64,000 bases of DNA from Actinomadura craniellae (GTDB lineage Bacteria; Actinomycetota; Actinomycetes; Streptosporangiales; Streptosporangiaceae), in the NCBI RefSeq assembly GCF_003289645.1, contig NZ_QLYX01000024.1, positions 1 to 64,000 on the forward strand, given 5' to 3'. The position numbers and the translations under genes were made by a program. A model generated the notes under the pieces. The model worked only from the letters and a program-made list of their open reading frames with translations, was not told the DNA's origin and made no database searches. Below are positions 8,038 to 18,274 of the stretch, in pieces; position 1 is the first letter of the stretch, and each line of letters opens with the position of its first letter.

Positions 8038-9579
8038 CTAGCGCAGCTCGCGCTTGAGGATCTTGCCGGTGGCGGTCATCGGCAGCGTCTCCCGGAACTC
8101 GACGATCCGCGGGTACTTGTAGGCGGCGAAGTTCTCCTTGCCCCACGCGACCAGATCGTCCTCGGTGATCTCGGTGCCGGCCTCGGGGATGACGTACGCC
8201 TTGATCTCCTCGCCGTGGCTGTCGTGCGGCACCCCGACCACGGCGGCCAGCGAGACGGCCGGGTGGGTCATCAGGACCTCCTCGATCTCCCGCGGGTAGA
8301 CGTTGAAGCCACCCCGGATGATCATGTCCTTCGACCGGTCGATGATGTAGTAGTAGCCGTCCTCGTCCCGCCGGGCGATGTCGCCGGTGCGGAACCAGCC
8401 GTCCTTCATCACCTCGGCGGTGGCCTCGGGTCGGTTGTAGTAACCCTTCATGATGTTGTGGCCGCGGATCGCGATCTCGCCCGGGCCCTCGCCCTCGATC
8501 GTCTTCCAGTCCTCGTCGACCAGCTTCATCTGCACGCCCCAGATGGGGGTGCCGATCGAGCCGGGCTTGGTGGGCTTGTAGGGCACGTTGAACGAGGCGA
8601 CGGGGGAGGTCTCCGACAGGCCGTAACCCTCCAGCACCTTCACCCCGAACCTGGCCTCGAACTCCTTGAGCACCTCCATCGGCAGCGACGCGCCGCCCGA
8701 GACGCAGGTGTGCAGGTTGGCCGCGATCTCCTCGACCGGGGCGTTGGCCGCCTCCGACAGCAGCGCCCAGTACATGGTCGGCACGCCACCGAAGATGGTG
8801 ACCTTCTCCCGGGCCATCAGCTCCAGGGCCGGACCCGGCTCGAACCGCGGCACCAGGACGAGCGTGGCCCGGCGGCGCATGCCGGTGTTCATGATGGCCG
8901 ACTGCCCGAACGAGTGGAACAGCGGCAGCACCACCAGCGACACGTCGTGGTCGGTGCCCGCGAAGTTCCGGTCGGAGACCATCGCGTTGAGCACCATGTT
9001 CCCGTGCGTCAGCTCGGCGCCCTTGGGCTGGCCGGTGGTGCCGCTGGTGTAGAGGATGACCGCGGTGTCGTCGGGGCTGGTCTGCACCGTCTCGAAGGTG
9101 CCCGGCCGGCCGCCCAGCGCGGGCCAGAACAGCTCGGCGCCCGCGTAGGGCGGCTCGGTCGCCGAGGGGTCGGCGGGCAGCAGGACGAAGTGCTCGCAGC
9201 CGGGCGTCTCCTGGAACCCGGCCCAGCCCATCTCGCCGAGCGGCAGTTCGGGGGTGCCCTCGAAGCAGAAGAACGCCTTCGCGTCGGAGTCGCCGAGGTG
9301 GTAGGCGATCTCGCGCGGCTTCAGGAGCACGTTGAGCGGGACCACGACCGCGCCCGCCTTGAGGATCCCGAAGTACACCATGGGGAAGTAGGGCACGTTC
9401 GGCGAGGAGAGCGCGACCTTGTCGCCGGGCTGGATCCCCTTGGCGACCAGCAGGTCGGCCACCTGGCTGGCCACCGAGTCGAGGAATGCGTACGAGAGAC
9501 GCATGTCGCCGAACACCAGGGCGTCACGGTCGGGTGTCTCCCGGGCGGCGTCTTCGAGCAGGACCGACAGGTTGAGCAT
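8038..9579 (-). CDS. Long-chain fatty acid--CoA ligase (FadD-type)
   Basis: A 513-aa ANL-superfamily adenylating enzyme that activates a carboxylic acid with ATP and loads it on CoA. The P-loop-like signature YTSGTTGQPKG, the GYGLSETSP motif, the hinge/GWFRTGDIA region and the C-terminal catalytic lysine in PMTATGKILKREL are all intact. Fatty acid is the likely substrate; a sterol-derived acid cannot be excluded. The ATG at 9579 is chosen because AAGGAG (minus strand, 9588-9593) lies 8 nt upstream; the GTG at 9588 overlaps that site. The gene is monocistronic, ending at the shared palindrome. Confidence 0.9.
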   Translation of the reverse strand: MLNLSVLLEDAARETPDRDALVFGDMRLSYAFLDSVASQVADLLVAKGIQPGDKVALSSPNVPYFPMVYFGILKAGAVVVPLNVLLKPREIAYHLGDSDAKAFFCFEGTPELPLGEMGWAGFQETPGCEHFVLLPADPSATEPPYAGAELFWPALGGRPGTFETVQTSPDDTAVILYTSGTTGQPKGAELTHGNMVLNAMVSDRNFAGTDHDVSLVVLPLFHSFGQSAIMNTGMRRRATLVLVPRFEPGPALELMAREKVTIFGGVPTMYWALLSEAANAPVEEIAANLHTCVSGGASLPMEVLKEFEARFGVKVLEGYGLSETSPVASFNVPYKPTKPGSIGTPIWGVQMKLVDEDWKTIEGEGPGEIAIRGHNIMKGYYNRPEATAEVMKDGWFRTGDIARRDEDGYYYIIDRSKDMIIRGGFNVYPREIEEVLMTHPAVSLAAVVGVPHDSHGEEIKAYVIPEAGTEITEDDLVAWGKENFAAYKYPRIVEFRETLPMTATGKILKRELR

Positions 9580-9740
9580 GGGGGCCACTCCTTGCCAGCA
9601 GCTAGGGGGTCTAAGGCGTTAGTGCCGGAATTGTCCGCTCATCCTGGCTTATTCGGCGGGCGCGCCGCCAGTGGTGCGGTGCCCTCACCTGCGGGCCTCT
9701 CCTGGGCCGCGAAGCCCGACACCGACGCTTGCGGTTGCGC

Positions 9741-9746
9741 TAGTCT
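9741..9746 (+). promoter_or_regulatory. Probable -10 element of the leuS leader transcript
   Basis: TAGTCT lies 6 nt before the ATG of the leader peptide, so transcription would start at or next to that ATG and the leader peptide would be made from a leaderless RNA. No convincing -35 is seen 17-18 nt upstream. Confidence 0.45.
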
Positions 9747-9752
9747 TGGGGT

Positions 9753-9788
9753 ATGAGAGCACGCCTGCTGCTTCGCCGGCCGCGCTGA
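9753..9788 (+). CDS. leuS leader peptide (11 aa, three consecutive Leu codons)
   Basis: A short open frame encodes MRARLLLRRPR and stops with TGA at 9786. The three leucine codons are CTG CTG CTT; CTT is rare in such DNA. It ends 66 nt before leuS and is followed by two mutually placed hairpins, so ribosome stalling at Leu codons when charged leucyl-tRNA is scarce can control read-through into the leucyl-tRNA synthetase gene. This is the classical amino acid attenuation layout; comparable leucine attenuators have been predicted in actinobacteria. Confidence 0.8.
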   Translation: MRARLLLRRPR

Positions 9789-9834
9789 GATCCTGAACTC
9801 GGCGCGGCGACCCCTCCTACGCGAGGGGTTCTTT
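9780..9834 (+). promoter_or_regulatory. Leucine attenuator: stall-region hairpin and rho-independent terminator before leuS
   Basis: CCGCGC (9780-9785, overlapping the end of the leader peptide) pairs with GCGCGG (9802-9807). Next, ACCCCTC (9810-9816) pairs with GAGGGGT (9823-9829) around a 6-nt loop and is followed by TCTTT, one of the few hairpins here with a T-rich tail. Ribosome position on the leader peptide should decide whether the second hairpin forms. I did not identify the antiterminator pairing with certainty. Confidence 0.75.
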
Positions 9835-9854
9835 CATGCGGCGACCAGGCGTCC

Positions 9855-12350
<2,496 letters not shown>

Positions 12351-12357
12351 TCCTGGC

Positions 12358-12405
12358 GCCGCGGGGCCGCCGCCCGTGTGTGCGGGTGGGCGGCGGCTCC
12401 GCGGC
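12358..12405. terminator. Long hairpin terminator between leuS and lexA
   Basis: Two stacked stems: GCCGCGG (12358-12364) with CCGCGGC (12399-12405), then GCCGCCGCCC (12366-12375) with GGGCGGCGGC (12388-12397), separated by a G/T mismatch position. It begins 8 nt after the leuS stop and ends 6 nt before the lexA stop, so it serves both convergent genes. Confidence 0.8.
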
Positions 12406-12410
12406 CGGGA

Positions 12411-13106
12411 TCACATCTTGCGGAGGACCGCCACCACCCGGCCGAGGACCGAGGCGTCGTCGCCCGGGATGGGCTCGTAGGCGGTGTTCTGCGGCATCAG
12501 CCAGATATGGCCGTCCTTGAACTTGAAGGTCTTGACCGTCGCCTCGCCGTCGATCATGGCCGCCACCACGTCGCCGTTCTCGGCCACCGGCTGCTGCCGC
12601 ACCACCACCCAGTCGCCGTCGGCGATCGCCGCGTCGATCATCGAGTCGCCGCTGACCTTCAGCAGGAAGTGGGTGCCCTCACCGACCAGTTGCTTGGGCA
12701 GGGTGAAGACGTCCTCGACGGCCTCCTCGGCCAGGATCGGGCCGCCCGCCGCGATCCGACCGACCAGCGGCACGTACGCCGGTGCGGGCCGGGCGGTGGC
12801 CTCCTCAGCCGCCTCATCGCCCTCGAAAGAGGCGGTGCGGACCGGCGTGGCGCCCGGCACCCGAACCTCGACCGCGCGCGGCCGGTTGGGGTCGCGCCGC
12901 AGGAAGCCCTTGCGCTGGAGCGTCCGCAACTGGTGCGACACGCTGGACGTGCTGGTCAGCCCGACCGCCTCGCCGATCTCGCGCATCGACGGCGGGTAAC
13001 CGCGGCGCTGGACGGAGTCGCGGATCACCTCCAGAACCATGCGCTGCCGCTGGGTGAGACCGCTCTCGTCCTTGGGGCCGTCGGGCAATTCCCGGACCTT
13101 GCTCAT
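12411..13106 (-). CDS. lexA: LexA repressor, SOS regulator and self-cleaving protease
   Basis: A 231-aa LexA. The N-terminal winged helix (residues 15-75) includes [19 protein letters not shown]. The autocleavage site is Ala120-Gly121 in GRIAAGGP, and the catalytic dyad is Ser155 (VSGDSM) and Lys192 (ATVKTF). RecA filaments formed after DNA damage trigger self-cleavage and derepress SOS genes. The start at 13106 gives the usual LexA N-terminus; the frame stays open further upstream but that stretch overlaps the promoter region. Two LexA boxes at 13292-13307 and 13362-13377 lie between this gene and the divergent LysM gene, so autoregulation is expected. Confidence 0.96.
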   Translation of the reverse strand: MSKVRELPDGPKDESGLTQRQRMVLEVIRDSVQRRGYPPSMREIGEAVGLTSTSSVSHQLRTLQRKGFLRRDPNRPRAVEVRVPGATPVRTASFEGDEAAEEATARPAPAYVPLVGRIAAGGPILAEEAVEDVFTLPKQLVGEGTHFLLKVSGDSMIDAAIADGDWVVVRQQPVAENGDVVAAMIDGEATVKTFKFKDGHIWLMPQNTAYEPIPGDDASVLGRVVAVLRKM

Positions 13107-13291
13107 CTGCTCGCTCGCCTCCGGTCGCGCGAGGGTGCCGGCCTGCCTCGTCGCGGTCGCTCGCTCGTCGTCTGGTCGGTCCGCGTCCCACCGTGATGGG
13201 CCGCGCTCACCGCCCTGGTCGGTGGCTCGCACCGCCCGGTGGGGCGGTGGTCGCTCACTGTGGTGAACGTTAGCGCGTTCGGACATGATGA

Positions 13292-13307
13292 TCAAACAAC
13301 TGTTCGA
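13292..13307. promoter_or_regulatory. LexA binding site (SOS box) 1
   Basis: TCAAACAACTGTTCGA matches the actinobacterial SOS box TCGAAC-N4-GTTCGA with one mismatch. It lies 186 nt upstream of the lexA start and 100 nt upstream of the LysM gene. Confidence 0.75.
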
Positions 13308-13361
13308 AGAAGGTGCTCGCGTTTCGCGTCGGCCTGCGATAGAAATCGTACATCCGTTCGA

Positions 13362-13377
13362 TCGAACTCGCATTCGA
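13362..13377. promoter_or_regulatory. LexA binding site (SOS box) 2
   Basis: TCGAACTCGCATTCGA matches TCGAAC-N4-GTTCGA with one mismatch. It lies 30 nt before the start of the LysM gene, in a position to block its promoter. Confidence 0.8.
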
Positions 13378-13406
13378 ATCTCGACCGACATCGCGAGGAG
13401 GCCCGG

Positions 13407-13880
13407 ATGGGCTCGACGGCCAGGGGGTGCGTGATCGGCCCGATCCGCCGTGAACGGCACCCGGTGGGGTGCGGCGCTCGGCGGCGCGAACAGATCCGGG
13501 CCGTCCCGGTGGCCACCCGTCCACCGGCGCGCACCCGCCGTCCGCACCCCGTGCCCCCTCCAGGCGGGCGGCGGCCGTCCGGAGGGGTGCGGCTCACCCG
13601 CCGCGGCCGCGTGGTGCTGGTGGCGGCCGTGGCGGCGCTTCTGGTGGTGGCGTTCTGGCTGACCGCCGGGCGCGGCGCGCGCGCCGGCGACGACGTTCGC
13701 CAGGGGCCGCCCACCGGGGTGCGCACCGTCGTGGTGGACGGCGACGACACCCTGTGGGCGATCGCCGCGCGCGCCCGGCCGAACCGCGACCCCCGCGTCA
13801 CCGTCCATCTGATCAGGGAGCTCAACGGCCTCTCCGGGTCGATCATTCGGCCTGGTCAGCGGCTGATCGTGCCCCGCTGA
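13407..13880 (+). CDS. SOS-type LysM membrane protein (YneA/ChiZ-like cell division regulator)
   Basis: A 157-aa protein: a basic, proline-rich cytoplasmic segment (1-65), one transmembrane helix (about 69-87) and an extracytoplasmic LysM domain (about 106-156) for peptidoglycan binding. Its place between lexA and nrdR and its shape match M. tuberculosis Rv2719c (ChiZ) and, loosely, B. subtilis YneA, which delay division during SOS. I infer the same role. LexA boxes upstream support damage induction. The ATG at 13407 follows AGGAGG by 5 nt. Whether it also has hydrolase activity cannot be judged from sequence. Confidence 0.82.
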   Translation: MGSTARGCVIGPIRRERHPVGCGARRREQIRAVPVATRPPARTRRPHPVPPPGGRRPSGGVRLTRRGRVVLVAAVAALLVVAFWLTAGRGARAGDDVRQGPPTGVRTVVVDGDDTLWAIAARARPNRDPRVTVHLIRELNGLSGSIIRPGQRLIVPR

Positions 13881-13996
13881 CCGCGCCGTGGCCCCCTTTT
13901 CCCGGCGCGACACGCCGGGTCGCCGGTGTGACATGGGTCTATCTCCGGTGCGCCGGGTACGGCTTGCGAAGGCCTGGGTAGACCCCTACGGTTGGA

Positions 13997-14044
13997 CCAC
14001 AACATCTAGTAGTTACACCGATGTGATTAACCACAAGTTGTGGT
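13997..14044 (+). promoter_or_regulatory. NrdR-box-like repeats upstream of nrdR-nrdJ
   Basis: The core CAACATCTAG (14000-14009) fits the NrdR box core CwAtATaTwG at 8 of 10 positions. A second palindromic element, ACCACAAGTTGTGGT (14030-14044), shares the CCACAA half. Paired boxes in front of RNR operons are typical, here with centres about 32-34 bp apart, near three helical turns. This suggests NrdR autoregulation of the operon. The second box is the weaker match. Confidence 0.5.
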
Positions 14045-14077
14045 CTTGTGGGGATCTGTCAGGGGAGGAGTGGACGC

Positions 14078-14536
14078 GTGCACTGCCCGTTCTGCCGCAA
14101 CCCTGACAGCCGCGTGATCGACAGCCGCTCCACCGAGGACGGTGCCGCCATCCGGCGTCGCCGCTCCTGCCCGGAGTGCGGCCGCCGCTTCACCACCCAG
14201 GAGACGGTGCTCCAGATGGTCGCCAAGCGCAGCGGCGTCACCGAGCCCTTCTCACGAGACAAGATCATCGCCGGGGTGCGCAGGGCCTGCCAGGGTCGCC
14301 CGGTCGACGAGGATGCGCTGGCGAAGCTCGGCCACCAGGTCGAAGAGGCCATCAGGGCGACAGGGGTCGCGGAGATCCCGTCCCACCAGATCGGCCTGGC
14401 GATCCTGGGGCCGCTGCGCGAGCTCGACGAGGTCGCCTACCTGCGATTCGCCTCGGTCTACCGGGGCTTCGAGTCGCTGGACGACTTCGCCAAGGAAATC
14501 GAGTTGCTGCGGGCGGTCGACCCTCCCGGCGAGTGA
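14078..14536 (+). CDS. nrdR: Transcriptional repressor NrdR
   Basis: A 152-aa protein with an N-terminal zinc ribbon (Cys3, Cys6, Cys31, Cys34: CPFC and CPECGRRF) and an ATP-cone (about 45-135). NrdR senses ATP/dATP and represses ribonucleotide reductase genes. The GTG at 14078 follows GGGGAGGAG by about 7 nt and gives the canonical MHCPFC start. It precedes nrdJ by 123 nt, the usual actinomycete nrdRJ order, and NrdR-like boxes lie upstream. Confidence 0.96.
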   Translation: MHCPFCRNPDSRVIDSRSTEDGAAIRRRRSCPECGRRFTTQETVLQMVAKRSGVTEPFSRDKIIAGVRRACQGRPVDEDALAKLGHQVEEAIRATGVAEIPSHQIGLAILGPLRELDEVAYLRFASVYRGFESLDDFAKEIELLRAVDPPGE

Positions 14537-14659
14537 CACGCCGCGGAGACGATCGACCCGAAAAAACACGTCAAGCGCCCCGGCCGGGACATGGTCCGGC
14601 CCGTGGGCATGGTTGAAACCTGAGCAGGGCCCGGCGCGGCGCCCTAGAGGGGGATTCTC

Positions 14660-17479
14660 ATGACCGAAACGGTGAGCGGCTCAACGGCCCGACGCGGCAA
14701 GGCCACGCGCAAGGGCCTGCGGATGGCGCGCATCTTCACCACGCCCGGAGTGCACCCGTACGACGAGCTGAACTGGGAGCGCCGGGACGTCGTCATGACG
14801 AACTGGCGAGACGGGTCGATCAACTTCGAGCAGCGCGGCGTGGAGTTCCCCGACTTCTGGTCGGTGAACGCCGCCAACATCGTGACGACCAAGTACTTCC
14901 GCGGCGCCGTCGGCACCCCCCAGCGCGAGTGGAGCCTCAAGCAACTGGTCGACCGCGTCGTCAGCGTCTACACCAGGACCGGCCGGGAGAATGGCTACTT
15001 CGCCACCGATGAAGACGCCGAAATCTTCGACCACGAGCTGAAATACGCCCTGGTCCACCAGGTCTTCAGCTTCAATTCCCCGGTCTGGTTCAACGTCGGC
15101 ACCGAGTCGAGTCAGCAAGTGTCAGCGTGCTTTATTCTGTCGGTCGACGACACCATGGAAGCAATTCTCGAATGGTATAAGGAAGAGGGAGTCATCTTCA
15201 AGGGAGGCTCCGGGTCCGGGGTCAACCTCTCCCGAATCCGGTCCAGCAAGGAACTGCTCTCCTCCGGTGGCACGGCCAGTGGGCCGGTGTCGTTCATGCG
15301 CGGGGCGGACGCCTCGGCGGGCACCATCAAGTCGGGCGGGGCGACCCGGCGGGCGGCCAAGATGGTCGTACTCGACGTCGACCACCCCGATGTCGCGGAG
15401 TTCATCCAGACCAAGGCCCGGGAGGAGGACAAGATCCGGGCGCTCCGCGACGCCGGCTTCGACATGGACCTGGGCGGCAAGGACATCGTCAGCGTCCAGT
15501 ACCAGAACGCCAACAACTCGGTGCGGGTCTCCGACGAGTTCATGCGGGCGGTGGAGGCCGACGGCGAGTTCGGGCTGCGCGCCCGGCTCAGCGGCGAGGT
15601 CATCGAGACCGTCCAGGCCAAGGGCCTGTTCCGGCTGATGGCCAAGGCCGCCTGGGAGTGCGCCGACCCCGGCATCCAGTACGACGACACGATCAACGAC
15701 TGGCACACCTCCCCGGAAACCGGACGCATCACCGCAAGTAACCCTTGTTCCGAGTATCTGCATTTGGACAATTCGTCCTGCAACCTGGCCAGCATCAACC
15801 TGATGAAGTTCCTGGTCGGGCAGAACGGCTTCGACGTCGAGAAGTTCGTCAAGCTGACCGAGCTGATCATCACTGCGATGGACATTTCGATCACCTTCGC
15901 CGACTTCCCGACCGAGAAGATCACCGAGACGACGCGGGCGTACCGCCAGCTCGGTATCGGCTACGCCAACCTGGGCGCCCTGCTGATGGCGACCGGGCAC
16001 GCCTACGACTCCGCGGGCGGCCGCTCCATCGCCGCCGGGATCACCTCGCTGATGACCGGTGTGGCGTACCGCCGCTCCGCCGAACTGGCCGCCGCGGTGG
16101 GCCCGTACGAGGGTTACGCGCGCAACGCCGAGGCGCACCAGCGCGTGATGCGCAAGCACGCCGCGGCCAACGACCAGATCCGCACCCTCGACGAGATGGA
16201 CAAGGCGCTGCACGCCGCCGCCACGAAGCAGTGGCAGGACTGCCTCAAGCTCGGCGCGAAAAATGGGTACAGAAACGCCCAATCTTCGCTACTCGCCCCC
16301 ACCGGGACAATTGGCCTGATGATGGACTGCGACACGACCGGGATCGAGCCGGACCTGGCGCTGGTGAAGTTCAAGAAGCTAGTCGGCGGCGGGTCGATGC
16401 AGATCGTGAACAACACCGTCCCGAAGGCGCTCGCCAAGCTCGGCTACCAGCCGGAGCAGATCGAGGCGATCGTCGAGTACATCGCCGAGCACGGTCACGT
16501 CATCGACGCGCCCGGCCTGCGGCTGGAGCACTACGAGGTGTTCGACTGCGCGATGGGTGAGCGGGCCATCAGCGCGATGGGTCACGTGCGGATGATGGCG
16601 GCGGTCCAGCCGTTCCTGTCCGGCGCGATCAGCAAGACGGTGAACGTCCCGGAGAGCGCCACGATCGAGGACATCGAGGAGGTCTACTTCCAGGGCTGGA
16701 AGATGGGCCTGAAGGCGCTGGCGATCTACCGCGACAACTGCAAGGTCGGCCAGCCGCTGTCGGTCGCCAAGAGCAAGGAGACCGACAAGGCCGAAAGGGT
16801 CGAGGAGAAGACGGTCGTGGTGGAGCGGCCGGTACGGCGGCGGCTGCCCAAGCAGCGGCCGGCGACCGTGACCCGGTTCTCGGTGGCCGGGGCCGAGGGG
16901 TACATGACCGCCTCGTCCTACCCTGACGACGGGCTCGGCGAGGTCTTCCTCAAGCTCGGCAAGCAGGGGTCCACCCTGGCCGGGGTGATGGACGCCTTCT
17001 CCATGGCGATCTCGATCAGCCTCCAGTACGGGGTGCCGCTGGAGACGTGGGTGGACAAGTTCACCAACATGCGGTTCGAACCGGCGGGGATGACCGACGA
17101 CCCGGACATCCGGATGGCCACCTCGATGATGGACTACATCTTCCGGCGGCTGGCCCTGGACCACCTGCCCTACGAGAAGCGGGCCGACCTGGGCATCTTC
17201 ACCGCCGCCGAGCGGGCCCTGCAGGCGGCCGGCGAGGACCCGGCCACCCTGCACGCCGAGGAGGAGGTCGCCCGGGAGACCCTGGCCCAGTCGGCCGAGA
17301 TTGAGCGCCCGGCCGACCCGGCCCCGACCCCGGCGGCCCGCCCGCAGGTGGCGGTCATCGAGAGCCACCAGGCCCGCACGGCGGACGCCCCGCTGTGCCT
17401 GACCTGCGGCACCAAGATGCGCCCGGCCGGCAGCTGCTACGTCTGCGAGGGCTGCGGCTCCACCAGCGGCTGCAGCTGA
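14660..17479 (+). CDS. nrdJ: Class II (vitamin B12-dependent) ribonucleoside-diphosphate reductase
   Basis: A 939-aa adenosylcobalamin-dependent RNR that makes dNTPs without oxygen dependence. Recognisable parts are the N-terminal VFSFNSPVWFN, the GGSGSGVNLSRIRSS loop, the active-site segment NPCSEYLHLDNSSCNLASINL, and the C-terminal redox cysteines with a zinc-ribbon-like tail (CLTCGTKM, CEGCGSTSGCS). RBS GAGGGGG precedes the ATG. No cobalamin riboswitch is visible in the 123 nt between nrdR and nrdJ; control is likely by NrdR. It ends at a hairpin shared with the convergent exonuclease gene. Confidence 0.96.
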   Translation: MTETVSGSTARRGKATRKGLRMARIFTTPGVHPYDELNWERRDVVMTNWRDGSINFEQRGVEFPDFWSVNAANIVTTKYFRGAVGTPQREWSLKQLVDRVVSVYTRTGRENGYFATDEDAEIFDHELKYALVHQVFSFNSPVWFNVGTESSQQVSACFILSVDDTMEAILEWYKEEGVIFKGGSGSGVNLSRIRSSKELLSSGGTASGPVSFMRGADASAGTIKSGGATRRAAKMVVLDVDHPDVAEFIQTKAREEDKIRALRDAGFDMDLGGKDIVSVQYQNANNSVRVSDEFMRAVEADGEFGLRARLSGEVIETVQAKGLFRLMAKAAWECADPGIQYDDTINDWHTSPETGRITASNPCSEYLHLDNSSCNLASINLMKFLVGQNGFDVEKFVKLTELIITAMDISITFADFPTEKITETTRAYRQLGIGYANLGALLMATGHAYDSAGGRSIAAGITSLMTGVAYRRSAELAAAVGPYEGYARNAEAHQRVMRKHAAANDQIRTLDEMDKALHAAATKQWQDCLKLGAKNGYRNAQSSLLAPTGTIGLMMDCDTTGIEPDLALVKFKKLVGGGSMQIVNNTVPKALAKLGYQPEQIEAIVEYIAEHGHVIDAPGLRLEHYEVFDCAMGERAISAMGHVRMMAAVQPFLSGAISKTVNVPESATIEDIEEVYFQGWKMGLKALAIYRDNCKVGQPLSVAKSKETDKAERVEEKTVVVERPVRRRLPKQRPATVTRFSVAGAEGYMTASSYPDDGLGEVFLKLGKQGSTLAGVMDAFSMAISISLQYGVPLETWVDKFTNMRFEPAGMTDDPDIRMATSMMDYIFRRLALDHLPYEKRADLGIFTAAERALQAAGEDPATLHAEEEVARETLAQSAEIERPADPAPTPAARPQVAVIESHQARTADAPLCLTCGTKMRPAGSCYVCEGCGSTSGCS

Positions 17480-17516
17480 GAACGATCCGACGCGACGAGC
17501 GGATCAGGCGGATCAG

Positions 17517-17549
17517 GCGGGGAGCTGGCGCGCTGCGCGGGCTCCCCGC
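17517..17549. terminator. Terminator hairpin after nrdJ
   Basis: GCGGGGAGC (17517-17525) pairs with GCTCCCCGC (17541-17549); TCGCGTCGTTTTCG follows, giving a modest T-tract in the nrdJ direction. It sits between convergent nrdJ and the exonuclease gene. Confidence 0.7.
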
Positions 17550-17601
17550 TCGCGTCGTTTTCGTCCGTTACCGTGCCGGCGACGCTCGGATTCGGCTCGG
17601 G

Positions 17602-18177
17602 TCAGGTCGGCTGGAAGGGGGCGGGCCAGGCGTCGCGGGCGGCGATGTCGAGGATGAGGGCGGCGATGTTCCAGGCGTCGTCGGCGCCGTTGTGGTGGCG
17701 GCCCTCCAGGGGCAGGCCGGTGTGCCGGAGCGCGCCGGCCATGCCGAACCTGCGGCTCAGCCCGTGGCTCTGGGAGTAGGTCAGCTTGGCGTTGGTGTGG
17801 TGGGAGCCGAACGGGTAGCGGACGCGCGCGGCCCCGCACTGGCCCTGGAACTGCTTGCGGTCGTAGTCGCCCCAACTCGCCCAGGGGCGTGACCGGGCGT
17901 GGTGGTCGCGTTCGAGGGCCGCGCACGCCTCGCGGAAGCCCACCCCGCGGTCGACGTCCTCCTGGGTGTGGCCGGTCAGTTCCGTGCAGAACGGGCTGAC
18001 CCGTGACCGGTCCGGGCGGACCATGATCTGGTGGCGGGCCACCCGCTCGCCGCGTTCCCAGTCGATGACGCACAGCCCGATCTCGATGATCTCGTTGGCC
18101 TGGCCCGGCGGGACCGGGCCGTCCCAGCAGGTCGCCTCGACGTCGATGACGTTGAGAAAGCGGCCGTACGGTTCCAT
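17602..18177 (-). CDS. DEDDh 3'-5' exonuclease (RNase T/DnaQ-like fold)
   Basis: A 191-aa protein of the DnaQ/Eri1-type exonuclease fold. The first motif is VIDVEATCWD (Asp12, Glu14); a GHTQEDVD segment follows, and the C-terminal HHNGADDAWNIA supplies the His and Asp of motif III. It resembles KapD/ERI-1-like exonucleases, with a long loop containing a tyrosine- and basic-rich stretch. The nucleic acid substrate is not predictable. No strong ribosome site precedes the ATG; a GTG is available 9 nt upstream at 18186. It is divergent from the merR gene. Confidence 0.78.
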   Translation of the reverse strand: MEPYGRFLNVIDVEATCWDGPVPPGQANEIIEIGLCVIDWERGERVARHQIMVRPDRSRVSPFCTELTGHTQEDVDRGVGFREACAALERDHHARSRPWASWGDYDRKQFQGQCGAARVRYPFGSHHTNAKLTYSQSHGLSRRFGMAGALRHTGLPLEGRHHNGADDAWNIAALILDIAARDAWPAPFQPT

Positions 18178-18236
18178 ACCGCGCACAGTAGCGATCACCG
18201 GTTCCGGTCCGCCGCTCCTTTTCCCGCGGATCGGGC

Positions 18237-18267
18237 TTGAGTCTCCAGTCGCTGGAGGCCGGAGAGT
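18237..18267 (+). promoter_or_regulatory. MerR-type promoter with operator in a 19-bp spacer
   Basis: TTGAGT (18237-18242) as -35 and GAGAGT (18262-18267) as -10 are separated by 19 bp. The spacer contains the inverted repeat CTCCAG-TCG-CTGGAG (18243-18257). A long spacer occupied by a dyad is the hallmark of MerR-activated promoters. The -10 ends 7 nt before the GTG of the regulator, implying a leaderless mRNA and autoregulation. Confidence 0.72.
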
Positions 18268-18274
18268 GAGGGAC

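Noticed and set aside
14537-14659. A cobalamin riboswitch before the B12-dependent nrdJ
   Set aside because: The 123-nt gap is too short for the full riboswitch and shows no B12-box-like sequence.
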